DNA of 64,000 nucleotides from the NCBI GenBank assembly GCA_963576785.1, contig OY756141.1, positions 930,001 through 994,000 of the forward strand, given 5' to 3'. Below, piece after piece: positions 11,056 through 23,243 of the stretch (position 1 is the first letter of the stretch; the number at the start of each line of letters is the position of its first letter). Source of the DNA: Chlorophyllum brunneum (Eukaryota; Basidiomycota; Agaricomycetes; Agaricales; Agaricaceae). The notes below the pieces were generated by a model. It was not told where the DNA came from and ran no database searches. It worked only from the letters and a program-made list of their open reading frames with translations. Made by a program: the position numbers and the translations under genes.

Positions 11056-14000
11056 TTAATACCGCGTGAGTAGGTCTTCAAGTTCTTGCACAACCTCAGT
11101 CATGGTCGGCCGGTCCTGATGCTCATGGATCCACATACGCTCCATAAGGTCCACGATTTCTGGACACCACTGCTTGCGGAGGCCAGAAGTATTTGGCCTA
11201 GCACAGATCATCCGTCAGTATTTTGCCTTATTCGCCGCCAAAACAGACAACTCACCGCTGGCGTTTGGCACCGACAATGTCGTAAATGGCGTGCTCGTTC
11301 ATTCCTTCCCAAGGATGTTTCCTCGTAGGTAAATGCCACTGCAGCATCTCCCAGAATACCAGCGCACAAGAAAAGACATCAACTTTGTGGTTATACTTCG
11401 GATGGGCAGTCCAGAGCTCTGGTGCTTGCCAGTTAACAGTACCAACGAGACTCTTGACCATCGAACGCGTGGACTGCTTGACCTTTGCGAGCCCGAAGTC
11501 TGCAATTTTCGCGGTTCCTCGGGCGGTAATCAGGATATTGGAGGATTTGCAGTCCCGGTGAATAATAGAAGGTTTACGGGTATGTAGATATTCGAGGCCG
11601 CGAGCGATGTCCTGCATCATGTTCAGCTACGAAATGATGAGCTCAATTGTCAAGAGTATCAAGGGGCTGAATCACGAAGGCGACTTACAACTTTGTGCAA
11701 GAAGGGTGTGTTGATATTCCGAATATAGTCATAGAGGTCGCCATTCGAGCACAGCTCACTGACAATCATGACTGGTGTCTCCTTGGTATTTTCAGGTATA
11801 CTCACACCAAGCTAAGAACAACCTCAGCTTCATAGTGTGTCAGCAAAGTTAACAGCCACTCACGAAGCGGACGATATTCGGATGATCAAAACCGCCCAAC
11901 AACTTGAGTTCTTTGATATCCACTGCAAGTAATCGTGCTCAGTAGATGCCTACAGGCAAAACAAAAAATAAGCAACGCACTCGCACTCAAAGTCCCTCTA
12001 AATTCCGAGATCGCAACCCTCCTGCCTTTGAACTTTCCAATGAAAACATCCTTGAAGCCTCCGCTGCCTATCTTTTCCAGTTTCGTCAGCTTCTCAGGTG
12101 GAATCTCACGGTCTTCCAAGCCCAAGCTTTCAAGATCAAGCTCAAGCTCCTGTTCTGCATCCTTCTCCTGGTCGGGCACAGGTGTCCGAGGCTCATCTTC
12201 GTGAACATGCTCAGGTCGTAGAAGCACGGGAATAGTCATTGCACTAGATGTGGCCTTCTTTCGTTTGTGTCTTCTAGAAGTGGACGGTGGCCGCACTGTG
12301 CCGGTGGACGAAGGCGACGAGCGATCGCCAGCGTGACGGTCCCGCCACTGTAACAGGGCTTCAGCCAGCTGAGGCTTCGTACCTACGGGTTCGAGGTCCC
12401 TGGTTTCGCACAGACGTACGAGATCATCTCGGCGGAGGCGGACGAGGGTTTTCGCGGTGGCTAGAGTGAGATCCACTATAATGGACATCAGCACATGTCC
12501 AAACATGATGCATGACGAATCAGACACACACCTTCAGCTTCCATCACCTCATCTTCGTCCGTTTCGCCTTCCGCATCCACATCGATGTCTGAAGCCTTAT
12601 TGGCTTCAACTTCCTCCCCCTCTTCTTCACCTGTCTCACTATCCTCTTCGCCTATATCCTCTTCCGCTGTCTCCATCTCAACGTCCTCCTCCCCGACGAC
12701 CTTGCCACTCCTCAATTTACGAGGCTCAACTGCAATTGTGGCTTCATCCTCACTTTCACGCTCAGCATCTTCATCCCCGCCCTCCATCTCACTTCCGCTT
12801 TCCTGTACCTCCTCATTTTCTATACCATCCCCAATATCATCCCTATCTTCTTCACTGTCTTCAATATCATCCCCGTCTTCTTCGCCTTCGTCCTCAATGT
12901 CGCCGTCATCCGGAGCTGTACTTCCTTTTCTGGTCCTAGGTCGCAGCCGCTTCCTGAGGGGTGTGCGGCGAATACAGGAACTGGGTGGAGTCACCGAGGT
13001 AGAAGACGCGAGTTCATCAATTTCTTCCTCTTCCTCCTGGGCATCCTCCCCGTCAATTTCTTCCTCTTCCTCTTCCTCCTCTTCCTGGCCCTCCTCATCT
13101 TCCTGGACCTCCTGGACCTCTTTCTCATCTTCCTCATCCTCCTCACCCTCCTCATTCTCTTGGAGCTGATCCTCCTCCTCCTCCTCTTCTTCCGTTAAAG
13201 CTTCTCCGTCCTCGAGCTCTTCCTCTCTTGGGACCTTGGCCTTCCGTCTCATCTTTGGGATAGGCGCTATTCTCTGCTTTTGTTCCCCAGAGTTTACCGT
13301 GGACCTGCGAACTCGACCTTGCACTTCCGGTCTCTTCGCAAATTCCGCATCAGAACGCTTGCCCTTCCCTTTGTCGGATTCCCTATCTTTGCTGCGTAAC
13401 CGCCGAGGACTAAGCTGAGGCTGGCTACTACCTCCTTGTGTTGTCCTTATCGATTGCTCGACTTCGTCCACGTCTGTCAAGTCGCTCTCATCTACCAAAA
13501 GTTGAGCTCTCGTCTCTCGTTCCCGTTCTCGCTCTCGTAACCGCCGTTTGGAAGGTGTTTGGAGTTTAATGTCAACCTCCTCCTTGAACTCGACCTGCTT
13601 GAATTTGCCTTTTGGCTTTCCACTTTTGCTCGTGGCCGAGGTGGGTTTAACCGCGGTCGAGACTTTACGAGTGCGTAGACGAGTGACGGGAGGAGAATGG
13701 GTCGTACTTGTCGGGGGTGCAGTGGACGTTGGGGAAGATCGAGCTGAAGAGCGTCTCCTGGAGAATAAATATCAGAAACAGATGGTGGAACAGATAGAAG
13801 ACATACTTGGATGTCGAACTTCCATTTGATCCTCCCCTAGCTCCAATGGAACCCTTCTTTGAGTGACCATGCCCAAGGATTATGGCATCGTGGTTTGCAA
13901 GGTTGCCCATTGACATACTACGACTTTTGGGGAGCCGTCCGTTGAGTTTGCTGAGATCATGGAGGGTTACCCGCCGTCTCATTGTGCCGGGGCCATATAT

Positions 14001-14869
14001 AGAATTCATAGGGGCTGCGTCCGTCTCTTCTCCACCTGCAACATTGCCATCATCACTTAGAGAGCCAGATGAACTGCAGTCACCTCGGCCGACAGGAGAC
14101 GAAGGAGGGAGGGATGCGTAGTCTTCGCGAGCTCCAATCAAGCAATCGATGATTTCATGTTTTGTTAGAAGTTCTGCATCATCCGGAAGGCCAGCGAGAC
14201 CGTATAGGCGTACAAGGTCCGGTTTTCTAAGACGAGCAAGTGTTTTGGTCGTGGCGAAACGAAGGAGATGGTCGTCAGCTGTATCACATATTAATACATC
14301 AGTGATAAATGTGATCCAAATCGGAGATGGTACTCACTAGACAACTCGTCTTCATCCTCGTCTTCATCCTCTGTCCCAGATACCTCCTCTTCGGTCTCCT
14401 CTCTTGCCTCTGTTGCTGTAGATGATGGGGTAGAAGCTGTGCCCATTTCTATATCGGAATCGTCCGAAAAATATTCTACATATCGCTTTGTCATTGAAAC
14501 TGTCCTAAGCCTCTTACGCCTGGAAGAGCCCCTTGTTGGACGCCCATTGGCCAACGCGTTCTCATTAGTGGCCGCGACGCGTTTACGTTTAGCCCCAACC
14601 TGGATCACCTGATCGGAACCCCGCAGGACCATATCCTTGTCAGAGTCCTCGTAAGGAAAGAACCTGGAGGGTAGGCGGCGGAGGTTTGGATGAAGGGGTA
14701 CGAGGACTGGGCGATGGTCAGGAGCGGGCGGGGACGATGAGGGTTGGGGAGCGTGGGAAGAAGTTCGGGTTGCAGCACGTCTGAGCAAATACTTTTTGCG
14801 GACGATGGACGACGAGCTCAGAGATGATGAAGGGGTCCTGTGATGCGGCGAGCGTCGCGTATGTGCCAT
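11056..14869 (-). CDS. TKL-type protein kinase with two SAP-like motifs and an acidic linker
   Basis: The order from the N-terminus is: a basic Ser/Arg-rich start (MAHTRRSPHHRTPSS) with KRKR and RRKRLR clusters; a first SAP-like segment (TKTLARLRKPDLVRLYGLAGL); a long Glu/Asp-rich region encoded around 12600-13200; a second SAP motif (AKTLVRLRRDDLVRLCETRD); and a kinase domain. The kinase domain has IGSGGFKDVF, HRDCKSSN, ADFGLAK and GTVNWQAPELW, and ends with DRPTMTEVVQELEDL and a stop at 11056. The HRD Asp, the Asn and the DFG Asp are intact, but the usual VAIK lysine is Ser (VAIS, codon 12006-12008). A lysine sits in the glycine-rich loop instead (codon 12051-12053), as in WNK kinases. SAP motifs and nuclear signals suggest a chromatin or nuclear role, which is inference. 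The start at 14869 follows from the open N-terminal exon. Confidence 0.85.
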
Positions 14870-15525
14870 AGCCTATGGTAGACGTCCAGGACAAAGGACA
14901 GCAGCTCTAAATATCTCTCTCGAGCCAGCCAAGGCGCAAGAGTAGGAAATTCAGGCTGTGTTTTCGACCAAACCGGTGTTTGGAGATGGTGTGTGCTGAA
15001 ATGTGCGAAGGTGATGGCGAGACTGACCGGGGTCGTCGTCCCAGGCAGTGAGCTAGGCCAGGTCGGTGCTTGTCCAAGGTTCACTTTCAGCTTTGTTTAT
15101 CACGCTGCAGCCAAACACAACCCCAAGTCAGGTGCAGTCTATCTCACGTGACACGAACACCCGGTAACCAAGCACGCATTGATCGCCGTCTGAGCGTTGA
15201 TGGATTGATCGACGATCGCCTTGCTATTTTTGTCCTCTGTCCTTTTGTTCACAACAAGCTGCAGTCGACAACGCACCACCTCTTGTTCTATGCGACCTTG
15301 AATGCACTCCGAAACTCATTTTATAGCGAACGGACAAATGGCTCATCGAGAAGTCTCCCCACTCACCCATCCGGTGCCATCAGAGGACTTATGGCAAGCA
15401 GATAAACGAAATGCCCAACTAGGAAATCACAAACCTTGCCCCAAATTTGACCAACGCCGCAAAGATTCTCAATAAAATACGTCTCATGGCCCCAACTTCG
15501 GGTACTTTCCCTCTCAGAACCCACC
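14870..15525. promoter_or_regulatory. Divergent intergenic region, kinase (-) and DUF6593-like gene (+)
   Basis: The two flanking genes point away from each other, so both promoters must lie here. I see no convincing TATA box or repeat. Open frames in this stretch lack protein-like composition. Confidence 0.5.
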
Positions 15526-16608
15526 ATGCTACTCAAATTCACGACGACAGACATGTTCAACACTTCCCTCGTCAATGTCGCCACTGGGGAGTGTGCCTAC
15601 GAGATTACCACTGTCTCTCTTCCTTGCAAGCCTGAGAAATCTAGCCCTCCTAGCTCACTTTCATCCTCTAAGACTGCAGCAGCCTCGGAGGACTTTTGTC
15701 CTATCAAAGAATATCCCGCCACAGCAGACAGGCGAGAAAAGAATGTTCCCTACCGTCAGACACAAATCAGAGACGCTTCGGGCCACCTCGCCGTTGATGT
15801 CCAGTGGGAAGGTCGCCACCCGCATATTACAATCGACAGTGAGGAAGTGGGGGGCTTGAACGATCTCTTCGGAACCTCGAGCGTTCGTTTTATGTATGTA
15901 TTATTTCCCCACTAATCTTGGTGTCCATTGTTCACCCCGAACCTAGGCCCAAAGTTCTCGCTATCCCAACCAAATACGACCCAAATTATGTCTGGACGGC
16001 AACACCCGACTCGTTAACAGTACGCATCTAGTTTCTCGCTGCTCCCAATCCCTAATCTGATGCCCGTTACCTAGCTTGTCGACTATAGTACCGAAGAAAC
16101 AAAAGGAACCTTCCACCAGAACGCTCTCCGATTACCCTCCCCCCTCAAGACGTCGAAGCCCAAACTCTCTGTGCAAACGCAACTTTCACCTCCTCCTTCG
16201 AGTCTGGATGTTTCTCCTCATTCTCCAAGGTCCCTCTTCAAGTCACCCTCCCGTATATTTTCTTCATCGCAGAAGTCCTTGCCACCATCATCTCCTGTAG
16301 AAGAAACAATCACACAGGAAGCACCTAAATCTACATTCATCCCTACACATGTCCCTGGCTTTGGTTCCAACTATCTCGAGTTCACCCCTCATCCCCTTAC
16401 CAAAGACGTAGAGGTCATCCGTAGGTATTTCTTCCTCCTAAGGCGAGCATCTTCCTAATAGGCACTTATAGTCTCCTTCCTAATAATGGAAATTCTGCGG
16501 CGAGGTCGTTTTGGTCTTACTCCCTATACATTCGAGAATCCCACTATCTGGCAGTTCAAAGAAGCCCGCGACGTCGTCCTACGCCGTATAAGAAGAAACA
16601 CTGTCTAG
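15526..16608 (+). CDS. Uncharacterised protein, DUF6593-like
   Basis: The start at 15526 has good context (CCACC before ATG). Exons join cleanly. The first reads MLLKFTTTDMFNTSLVN and ends at an intron with a GTATGT donor near 15892. The second gives PKVLAIPTKYDPNYVW and splices into VDYSTEETKGTFHQ. A Ser/Pro-rich insert follows, then VPGFGSNYLEFTP, and after a last intron EILRRGRFGLTPYTF, with the stop at 16606-16608. The layout of N-terminal beta-rich block, IDSEEVGGLNDLF and a hydrophobic C-terminal helix resembles the DUF6593 family, which is common in Agaricomycetes and has no known function. The family name is from memory of its shape and is moderately sure. The Ser/Pro insert seems extra relative to the short members of the family. 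Confidence 0.65.
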
Positions 16609-16949
16609 CCGTTTCGTTTGATCCCCTACCACTTCTCCGAACTTCATCTCCTACCCATAACCCATTTCCTACGTTCGTTTAATATCCTTATGTTCATTTT
16701 AGGGTGCTAGATCCCCCACCTCACACTCTTTACCTTTAGGACCGATCATCACTTTATCTTACCTCTTGGTTATTTCATTGGTCGCTTGGCTGTTTGTATC
16801 ATTATTCAATATCACGGCTGTATCATATTACAATTCTGTATCCATCTCTTTACACTTCGTGAATATCCCGATACCCATTAGGTTGTTATTTGGTCGGAGT
16901 TTATCACAGCGATTGCTCCTTAGGCGCCGTGTGGTTGTCAATACCCCTC
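16609..16949. other. Intergenic region before the NACHT gene
   Basis: T-rich sequence with no gene. It probably carries the 3' end of the DUF6593-like gene and the promoter of the NACHT gene. Confidence 0.45.
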
Positions 16950-19330
16950 ATGTCCTCGAACTTACCTGACGACATCAGACCTCCCAAACGTCAAAAGACT
17001 GGGCACAAATATGTGCAGCCTGGGCCACGCGGATTCATGACCAACGCTAGCGACTTCGTCATAAACCAGCCGACCATGATCGACATGAATCGCGCTCATA
17101 TTATCCACAACATCTCTACAGGAAGAACGGGTGATATCTACTACAGTATTCTACCTTTCAAACTTCTCATCCGCCTTGATAGTACTCGAGCACCTCCTTC
17201 CGTACACCTGCCAAGATGCTGCAGTCGATTCGAGTGCCCGAGATCCACCGCCTCGATGTCACCCAGGAACCCGTCAGCGGATCGCGGAAAGACTCAATGA
17301 ATGGGTGAACGATGAAAACCGTCAGTGGAACGCAGTTTGGGTTTACGGGCCTGCTGGTGCCGGAAAATCAGCGGTCGCTCAGACCTTCGCAGAACAGTGC
17401 GCCGAGGAGGGTCGTCTCGGTGCAGCCTACTTCTTCTCTCGTCTAGGTGAACGGGATGACCCAAAGACGGTCATCCCAACGCTCGCATATCAACTGGCTG
17501 TCTCTTTCGCCGACTATAAACACCTCCTCACAGACCGACTCTCCAGCGATCCTGCCATCCTACAGAAATCGCCCCGTGTGCAATTCAAGAAGCTCATAGC
17601 TGAGCCTTTTTCAACTTTGCACGCCCGCGGCCCTCCAAGTAAACAAGACCCATTCCTCATCATCATCGATGGACTAGATGAATGTAAAGAAGAAGATACC
17701 CAGTGCGAGTTCGTTAGAATGATCAACGGGCTTAAAAAGGATCTTCCCCTCATCTGGTTGATCTCCAGCCGACCAGAACCGCACCTCAAGTACATCTTTT
17801 TGAGGACAGACTCGAACTTCGGAGTCAACTGCGGAAGAGAAGAGCTTGTCATAGATGCGAAGTCCCGCGAGGACGTAGACCGTTATCTACGTGACGGCTT
17901 CAAAGATATTCGTGCCAAGTTTTGGGACGTTACAGGCACTTCTTGGCCGAGCGAGGAGCAGCTGGGGGAAGTCTCACGCGCTGCCTCTGGACTTTTCATT
18001 TTCGCCTCGACCGTTCTTAGGTTCGTCGGCGATTCCGAAACCGCCAACCCTGCCTCCCGCCTTAATGCCTTCCTATCTTTCGTAAACGGCACAAGCAAGT
18101 TCGAAACAGGGAACCCACTACGGAATTTGGACCTTTTCTACACCCAAATCATTTCGGATGTTGCAGATGATGTACTTCCAACTACAACAAAACGGATTCT
18201 TGCTTGTTGTCTCTTCTGCAGAGACCCGGCTCAGGTTGTCGCAAATATCCTATCTCTGGATCAAAGTACCTTCTATGGTGCATTGCGGAGGTTGCACTCG
18301 GTCACTGACATCCCTGCGCCTGAAGATGCCGCCAAAAAACCGCTATCATACTACCACAAATCATTCAATGATTATCTTCTTGATCCTGCGCGTTCCGGAA
18401 ACTTTAGCATTGAGATGAATTCAGCACGTACTGATGTGGCCAAATTGCAACTTTACTGGCTGGAGCAGTGCCAAGCTCGCTATGGTCACGAAACCGACGG
18501 TATGTTCCTTTCATGGCAACTTTCAGCACAATTTCCTCATGCGATCTGATCAGGATGGGATGTCACCGACACGCAAGGGCCTTTACCAGGCTTGACATGG
18601 GTACTAAGTGGTAACAACATGGAGGTTTCCCGTGGAGTTGCCATGACTGCGCAACCTGCCTGGCGCTTATGCCGCGACCAAAATTCACTGGAGCACATAC
18701 CAGAACTCCTCTCCCAGGTTCATTTATTCAACTTTGGTGTTATTCGTGCGATAAATCCCGACCTACCGGCTTTCATGACCTGGCTTTGGCAGCATGTGAG
18801 CTTTCACACCCTTTACCACTGCCGAACCAATGTTTACACCGATGTACAGGATCCTGAAACAGGGATTATACGCACGGTCCCACGAAACCCAATCGACGAT
18901 AAGCTACTCGGTTACTTGGTAATGATGACGCATTCTGAGGCAACAACAAACCCAGTGCCTCTGGAACCAATGGCAATCCACGAGCTGAACATGGTGAGCC
19001 AGAATCTGCTTCCTGTAGGCGAATTAACAAACTGTGTTTTCCTCAAAGGAACCAACAGGCGACCATACGAGGATGAAGCGATATCTGTTCATCGGAAACG
19101 ATGAAAAAGCCAGCATATTTTGCATAAGCAAGGCCACATCACACGTCCGGTTGGATATGCTGGGCCATCGGGACCCGCCCTCGCGGGAAAGCATCACGGA
19201 GTACCATAACTGGCTCGTAGAGGCAAACTGGTATGGAGGAGAGAAATCTCTAACGTCACAAGTGTTCAACACGAAAAACTTTTATTACTCGCTTGGATCT
19301 TGTTCAATTGTTGCATCAAGTACAGGCTGA
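16950..19330 (+). CDS. NACHT-domain NTPase (fungal NLR-like protein)
   Basis: The start at 16950 (MSSNLPDDIRPPKRQK) leads into the short N-terminal region common to agaricomycete NACHT proteins. Intron one is 17131-17182 and joins to VLEHLLPYTCQDAAVDSSAR. The Walker A motif is GPAGAGKSAVAQ (near residue 115) and the Walker B motif is FLIIIDGLDECKEE, followed by LIWLISSRPEP as sensor region. Intron two lies near 18506-18555 and gives GWDVTDTQGPLPG. A third intron at 18994-19048 has a strong GTGAGC donor and restores an open frame into RYLFIGNDEKASIF, to a stop at 19328-19330. No WD40, ankyrin or TPR repeats are seen; the last 260 or so residues are of unknown type. In fungi these proteins are linked to self/non-self recognition and cell death, but most members are untested. 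Confidence 0.85.
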
Positions 19331-19673
19331 AACCGGTATGCGATACAAGAGGGATGCCGTTGGCCTTGGGAGAGGGATGTAAGAAGATGGGGAAAAATGG
19401 AGCAAGATTACTTCCTACGATCCCATGATAAATAGGCCCCTGTTGATATTAACAGGAAGCGATAGTGCTTAGGAGGCGACGACTGCTAGCCTTCCTGCAA
19501 TTCCAGCCGTATGCCCTATATCCTCCCCTCCCCAACATAATCAGACCTTGTCGGTTTAAGTGACTTGATTACAGGTAAACCGAGAGGGGCGTAGTAGACT
19601 TTCACCTTAAGTGGTGTGACCGTGACGAGGCTAATCAGTAAAATTCAATCTCACCCCAGCCTCTCAATACGAA
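19331..19673. other. Intergenic region between NACHT gene and PNO1
   Basis: No gene seen. Likely NACHT 3' untranslated region and PNO1 promoter. Confidence 0.45.
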
Positions 19674-20726
19674 ATGGTCGTAGCTCATCCAACAACAAGC
19701 CAACCATCCCAGCTTCCACCTACAAAGCGCAAAAACAGGCGCAAAATTCACAAAAAAACTACTTCTGCACCAGGCGCAGCCCCACAGCAACCAAATCACC
19801 CACAGACTGACCCTTCCGATGAACAACTCGCAGACATCACCGAAACACTTTCCCAACCCATCGACACCTCTTCACTCTTTGCCATCCCCAAAAAATCGGT
19901 GACTAGCAACACCGAAGATGACGATGACGAACTCATGATCGACGCTTCAGCACCCTCATTGCCCGTACCCTCGGCAGCACCTGTTTTCCCTCCAGCCGCA
20001 CCTTCGAAAAAGAAGGCATTGCTTGCGCCGGAAAGTCGTAGAGTGCCCATACCACCCCATCGCATGACACCGTTGAAAAAGGACTGGATCAATATTTTCG
20101 GCCCCTTGACTGAGATACTGGGACTACAAGTACGGATGAATGTGCAGAGAAGATGTGTTGAGATTAGAGTGCGCCCAGGCCAGCTTTTTATTTTCCCGGA
20201 AGATCTGACTTTTCTAGACGTCAAAATTCACCAAAGACATTGGCGCAATCCAGAAAGGTGCTGACTTTGTCAAAGCTTATGCACTAGGTTTTGATGTGAA
20301 CGTATGCTATATCATTCCCCTGCTTCAGCATTTGTTTACAATCGTACACCACTTAGGACGCTATCGCCCTTCTACGCATGGATGACCTTTATCTCGATTC
20401 CTTCGAAATAAAGGATGTAAAAACACTTCAGGGAGACCATCTCTCGCGTGCTATCGGTCGTATTGCAGGCCAAGATGGCAAGACAAAGTTTACCATCGAA
20501 AATGCCAGTCGGACACGTATTGTCCTCGCTGATACGTAGGTGTCCCCTGAGTTTTCCGAGTGGTAAAACTCAATTATATCCTAGCAAAATACACATCATG
20601 GGCTCTTTCCAAAACATCAAGATCGCCCGTGATGCGATCGTCTCTCTAATTTTGGGGTCACCACCAGGGAAGGTGTATGCTGGACTGCGGACTGTGAGCA
20701 GTCGGATGAGGCAGCGCGCCTTCTAA
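19674..20726 (+). CDS. PNO1: Pre-rRNA-processing protein PNO1/Dim2 (KH domain)
   Basis: PNO1 is an essential KH-domain factor of the late 40S pre-ribosome that binds 20S pre-rRNA near site D (family knowledge). A charged N-terminal half with acidic DDDDELMID precedes the conserved core. Core pieces are [16 protein letters not shown], then after an intron at about 20171-20219 [17 protein letters not shown], then [20 protein letters not shown], the KH loop [12 protein letters not shown], and the C-terminal [16 protein letters not shown] ending in RQRAF. Four exons join with each frame conserved. The intron between ADT and KIHIMGSF interrupts a Thr codon. Length and order match the family. It is expected to be nucleolar. 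Confidence 0.95.
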
Positions 20727-20941
20727 TACCTTGTACACCATCGTATAATTCAACCACATTCAAATCGACTAGGATGGACAAATCAAACGGTTAATGAATG
20801 TATCAAAGATAGAATGACTGTTGGCGTAGAATGTCTGTTAAAAACCCTCCATTACAAAGCTCCGGAATACTATGTATGTCCTCGCTGATGTTAACGCATA
20901 TTCATTTTCAAGCTGCGACACGCTTACCGAACTGCTGCTGC

Positions 20942-23243
20942 CTAATTCACAACTGGGTCCCTTCCTCCTCCAACCATGATCTTAACTCCTTCGCTCGGAA
21001 CGCCGTCCACAACTACAAAGAGCCACCCGGGACCCGGAGGATATATTTGACCATCGGGAGGGGCAGCAACGCTTAGTCTCGTTGCATCCCCCTCCAGCGT
21101 AAAACGGAGCCACACCAGTCTCGAGTTCGCATGAACACTATGGGTCACAAAACCAAGATCCATGAGCGCCACTGCAGCACCATCAGTCTTTGGAAAATAA
21201 AGGAGAATAAGGGTCATACACACCTTTCACCACTTGCCCAGCCTTTCCACTCCATTCCACTCCAAACTTCTCCCCGAATTCCACAACATGTGGAGACTTT
21301 TTGATGACTGGTCTCTCCAAGAACATGTAGGGTGGATCCAACGATTCAACTCGATATTCAGTCGCGTACTTGGTTTCGGTCTTATCAAGGTTGGGATTAC
21401 TTCCCATAATCAACACATTACCCTTCGGCGTCAACGTCACGCTGCTGTGATACAACCTCGCGATTGAGCTGGTCGGCATACTGTCATCTCGATAAAATCT
21501 CTTGCCCTCTGGCGCCTTGGGGTCGTACATGACGGGCCTAAACACTGGGTTGTCAGCATTCGATTGTCCAACCTGATCCCTGACGTTGCCGTATCCTGCA
21601 ACTCCGCTTCTAGCACCGTTGAGAATGAGAATTTGGCCAGTTGGTAAGAGTACAGCGTCAGGCATGATCCGTGCCTCTGGCATCTCTTCAACCTGCCAAC
21701 CATGAGCCACCCCCTTCTCCGTCAAGATCATCCTAGAGCACTGGGCCGAAGCAGGATCTTGTGAGGAGTATTCTTCTGCATGTTTGCGGTCACTTAGAGT
21801 TGTACCGCCACAGAGCAATATTTCCGGGGCATAATCATTTTCGTATGACAGCGGTAATAAGAGTCCAGCCCCAGTCATGGGATATGTCACACGGACGCCG
21901 TTCGGAATCGCGTGCAACCTCTCTTCAACGTTCGTCTTCCAGTCATAGATCATGGCATCGTTGTTGGCGGCAACAAAGACTTTTCCATTCGGCAATAAGA
22001 ATGCAATCGGGAAGAGATTAGAGCTAAGGGTGTCTTCGAGGAACTTCAAGTGTATGGGCGAACCGCCAGATCCGTGTATCGTCTTACGGGGGAAATATTC
22101 GAGGCTCGGATTGTTAACGTCAGCATTATTCATAAAGCCACCCAGTCTCGAGCCTCCTATGATCATGACACTACCGTCTTGAATCCTAATTACGGTCGGG
22201 TACCATCTTGGACTTGCCATCCTGATCGCCTGCGGGTTCTCATATATCTCGCATCCCTCTCCGTCCTCCGCGTTACAAGGGTGGAATAGACGAATGGCTT
22301 GCAAACCCTCGACATCGCCAAAGTCAGATTCCACGACAGGATGGCCTCCCGCGTTGACCAGTGTCCCATTGGATAGAAAGGCCCCGCCGGCACAGAAAGA
22401 ATTAGAGAGCGGCCGGAGAGGCCTTACGACATGTGTGTTTAGATTGTACAAAGCTGCCCAAGCAGGATGACCGTCGACAGTCAGTGGATTGTGTTCCACT
22501 TTGTCGATAACAATTGCCAGATTCGGGGAAACAATCGCCAGTTGCATGGCAGCGACTCCGGTTGACCCGCGTTGTGTTAATTTCCACCCAGGATCTTGGC
22601 TTTGCCGGAGTAGCAGATGATTACTATCAGGGAATGGCTTTTTCGACAATATGGATGATGAGCCCAGACGAAGGTCGGCGAAGGAACCATCCCAAGACGT
22701 TCCAGCGGTGACAACAAAAGCATCGACGTCCATAGCGCCCGTTCCGTAGTGTTGAGACTGAGAAGAAAGCCATCCAAGGTTAACAATCCTGAGCGTATGC
22801 AGTCCGCGTTCGAGGTCAGAACGCTCAAAGAGCCTCTGCTGCTTCAGAGCAACGGCAACGTCGCAAAACAAGTTGACAACTTCGACCTCCTCGCCGTCTA
22901 AAAAAACTTGGGCATATCCATGAAACTTGTCACAATTCCCCAGCCAGACGATGCCGGTACCGTCGAAGGAAAACGAGAGTGCTGCATCACGCTCTTGAGT
23001 CATGTAAAGAGAGCCCGAGGTGTATTCCTTCGACCAGGCGGTAATCCATTTCCCCTCATATTGGATGAATGGTGAGTCAGAGTCGTAGGTCTCATATTCC
23101 GGTTCTGTGTAGTATGTCGTCGTGGACTCTTTGGAAGGTTTTTGTATAGTGTGTTCATTCCATACAATTTCCCGAGAGCGGCCGTGCAAAGTAGCGAGAG
23201 TAAGAGAAGAGAGTGGGAATATAAAAGAGCGTAAGGTCACCAT
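20942..23243 (-). CDS. Glyoxal oxidase-type copper radical oxidase with N-terminal beta-sandwich domain
   Basis: This is a secreted oxidase that turns aldehydes to acids and makes hydrogen peroxide for wood-decay peroxidases (family knowledge). The start at 23243 gives a signal peptide (MVTLRSFIFPLSSLTLATLHG). Residues of about 55-185 form a separate block (FIQYEGKWITAWSKEY to MDVDAFVV) resembling the galactose-binding-like domain of many secreted basidiomycete proteins. The catalytic part has the radical pair Cys in NSFCAGGAF and Tyr in SPRWYPTV, 64 residues apart (65 in the Phanerochaete enzyme). The copper ligands are Tyr-His in RLYHSSVTL and His in THSVHANSR. All active-site residues are thus present. 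Only one intron is seen (21174-21223). The last exon holds the C-terminal DUF1929-type domain and ends VVN. The substrate cannot be told from sequence. Confidence 0.93.

Noticed and set aside
12370..12420. tRNA-like 'GGTTCGA' box
   Set aside because: It lies inside the SAP motif of the kinase and has no cloverleaf around it.
12585..13169. Long plus-strand Ser-rich open frame
   Set aside because: It is the antisense shadow of the Glu/Asp-rich linker of the kinase: acidic GAG/GAA/GAT codons read as Ser/Leu on the other strand.
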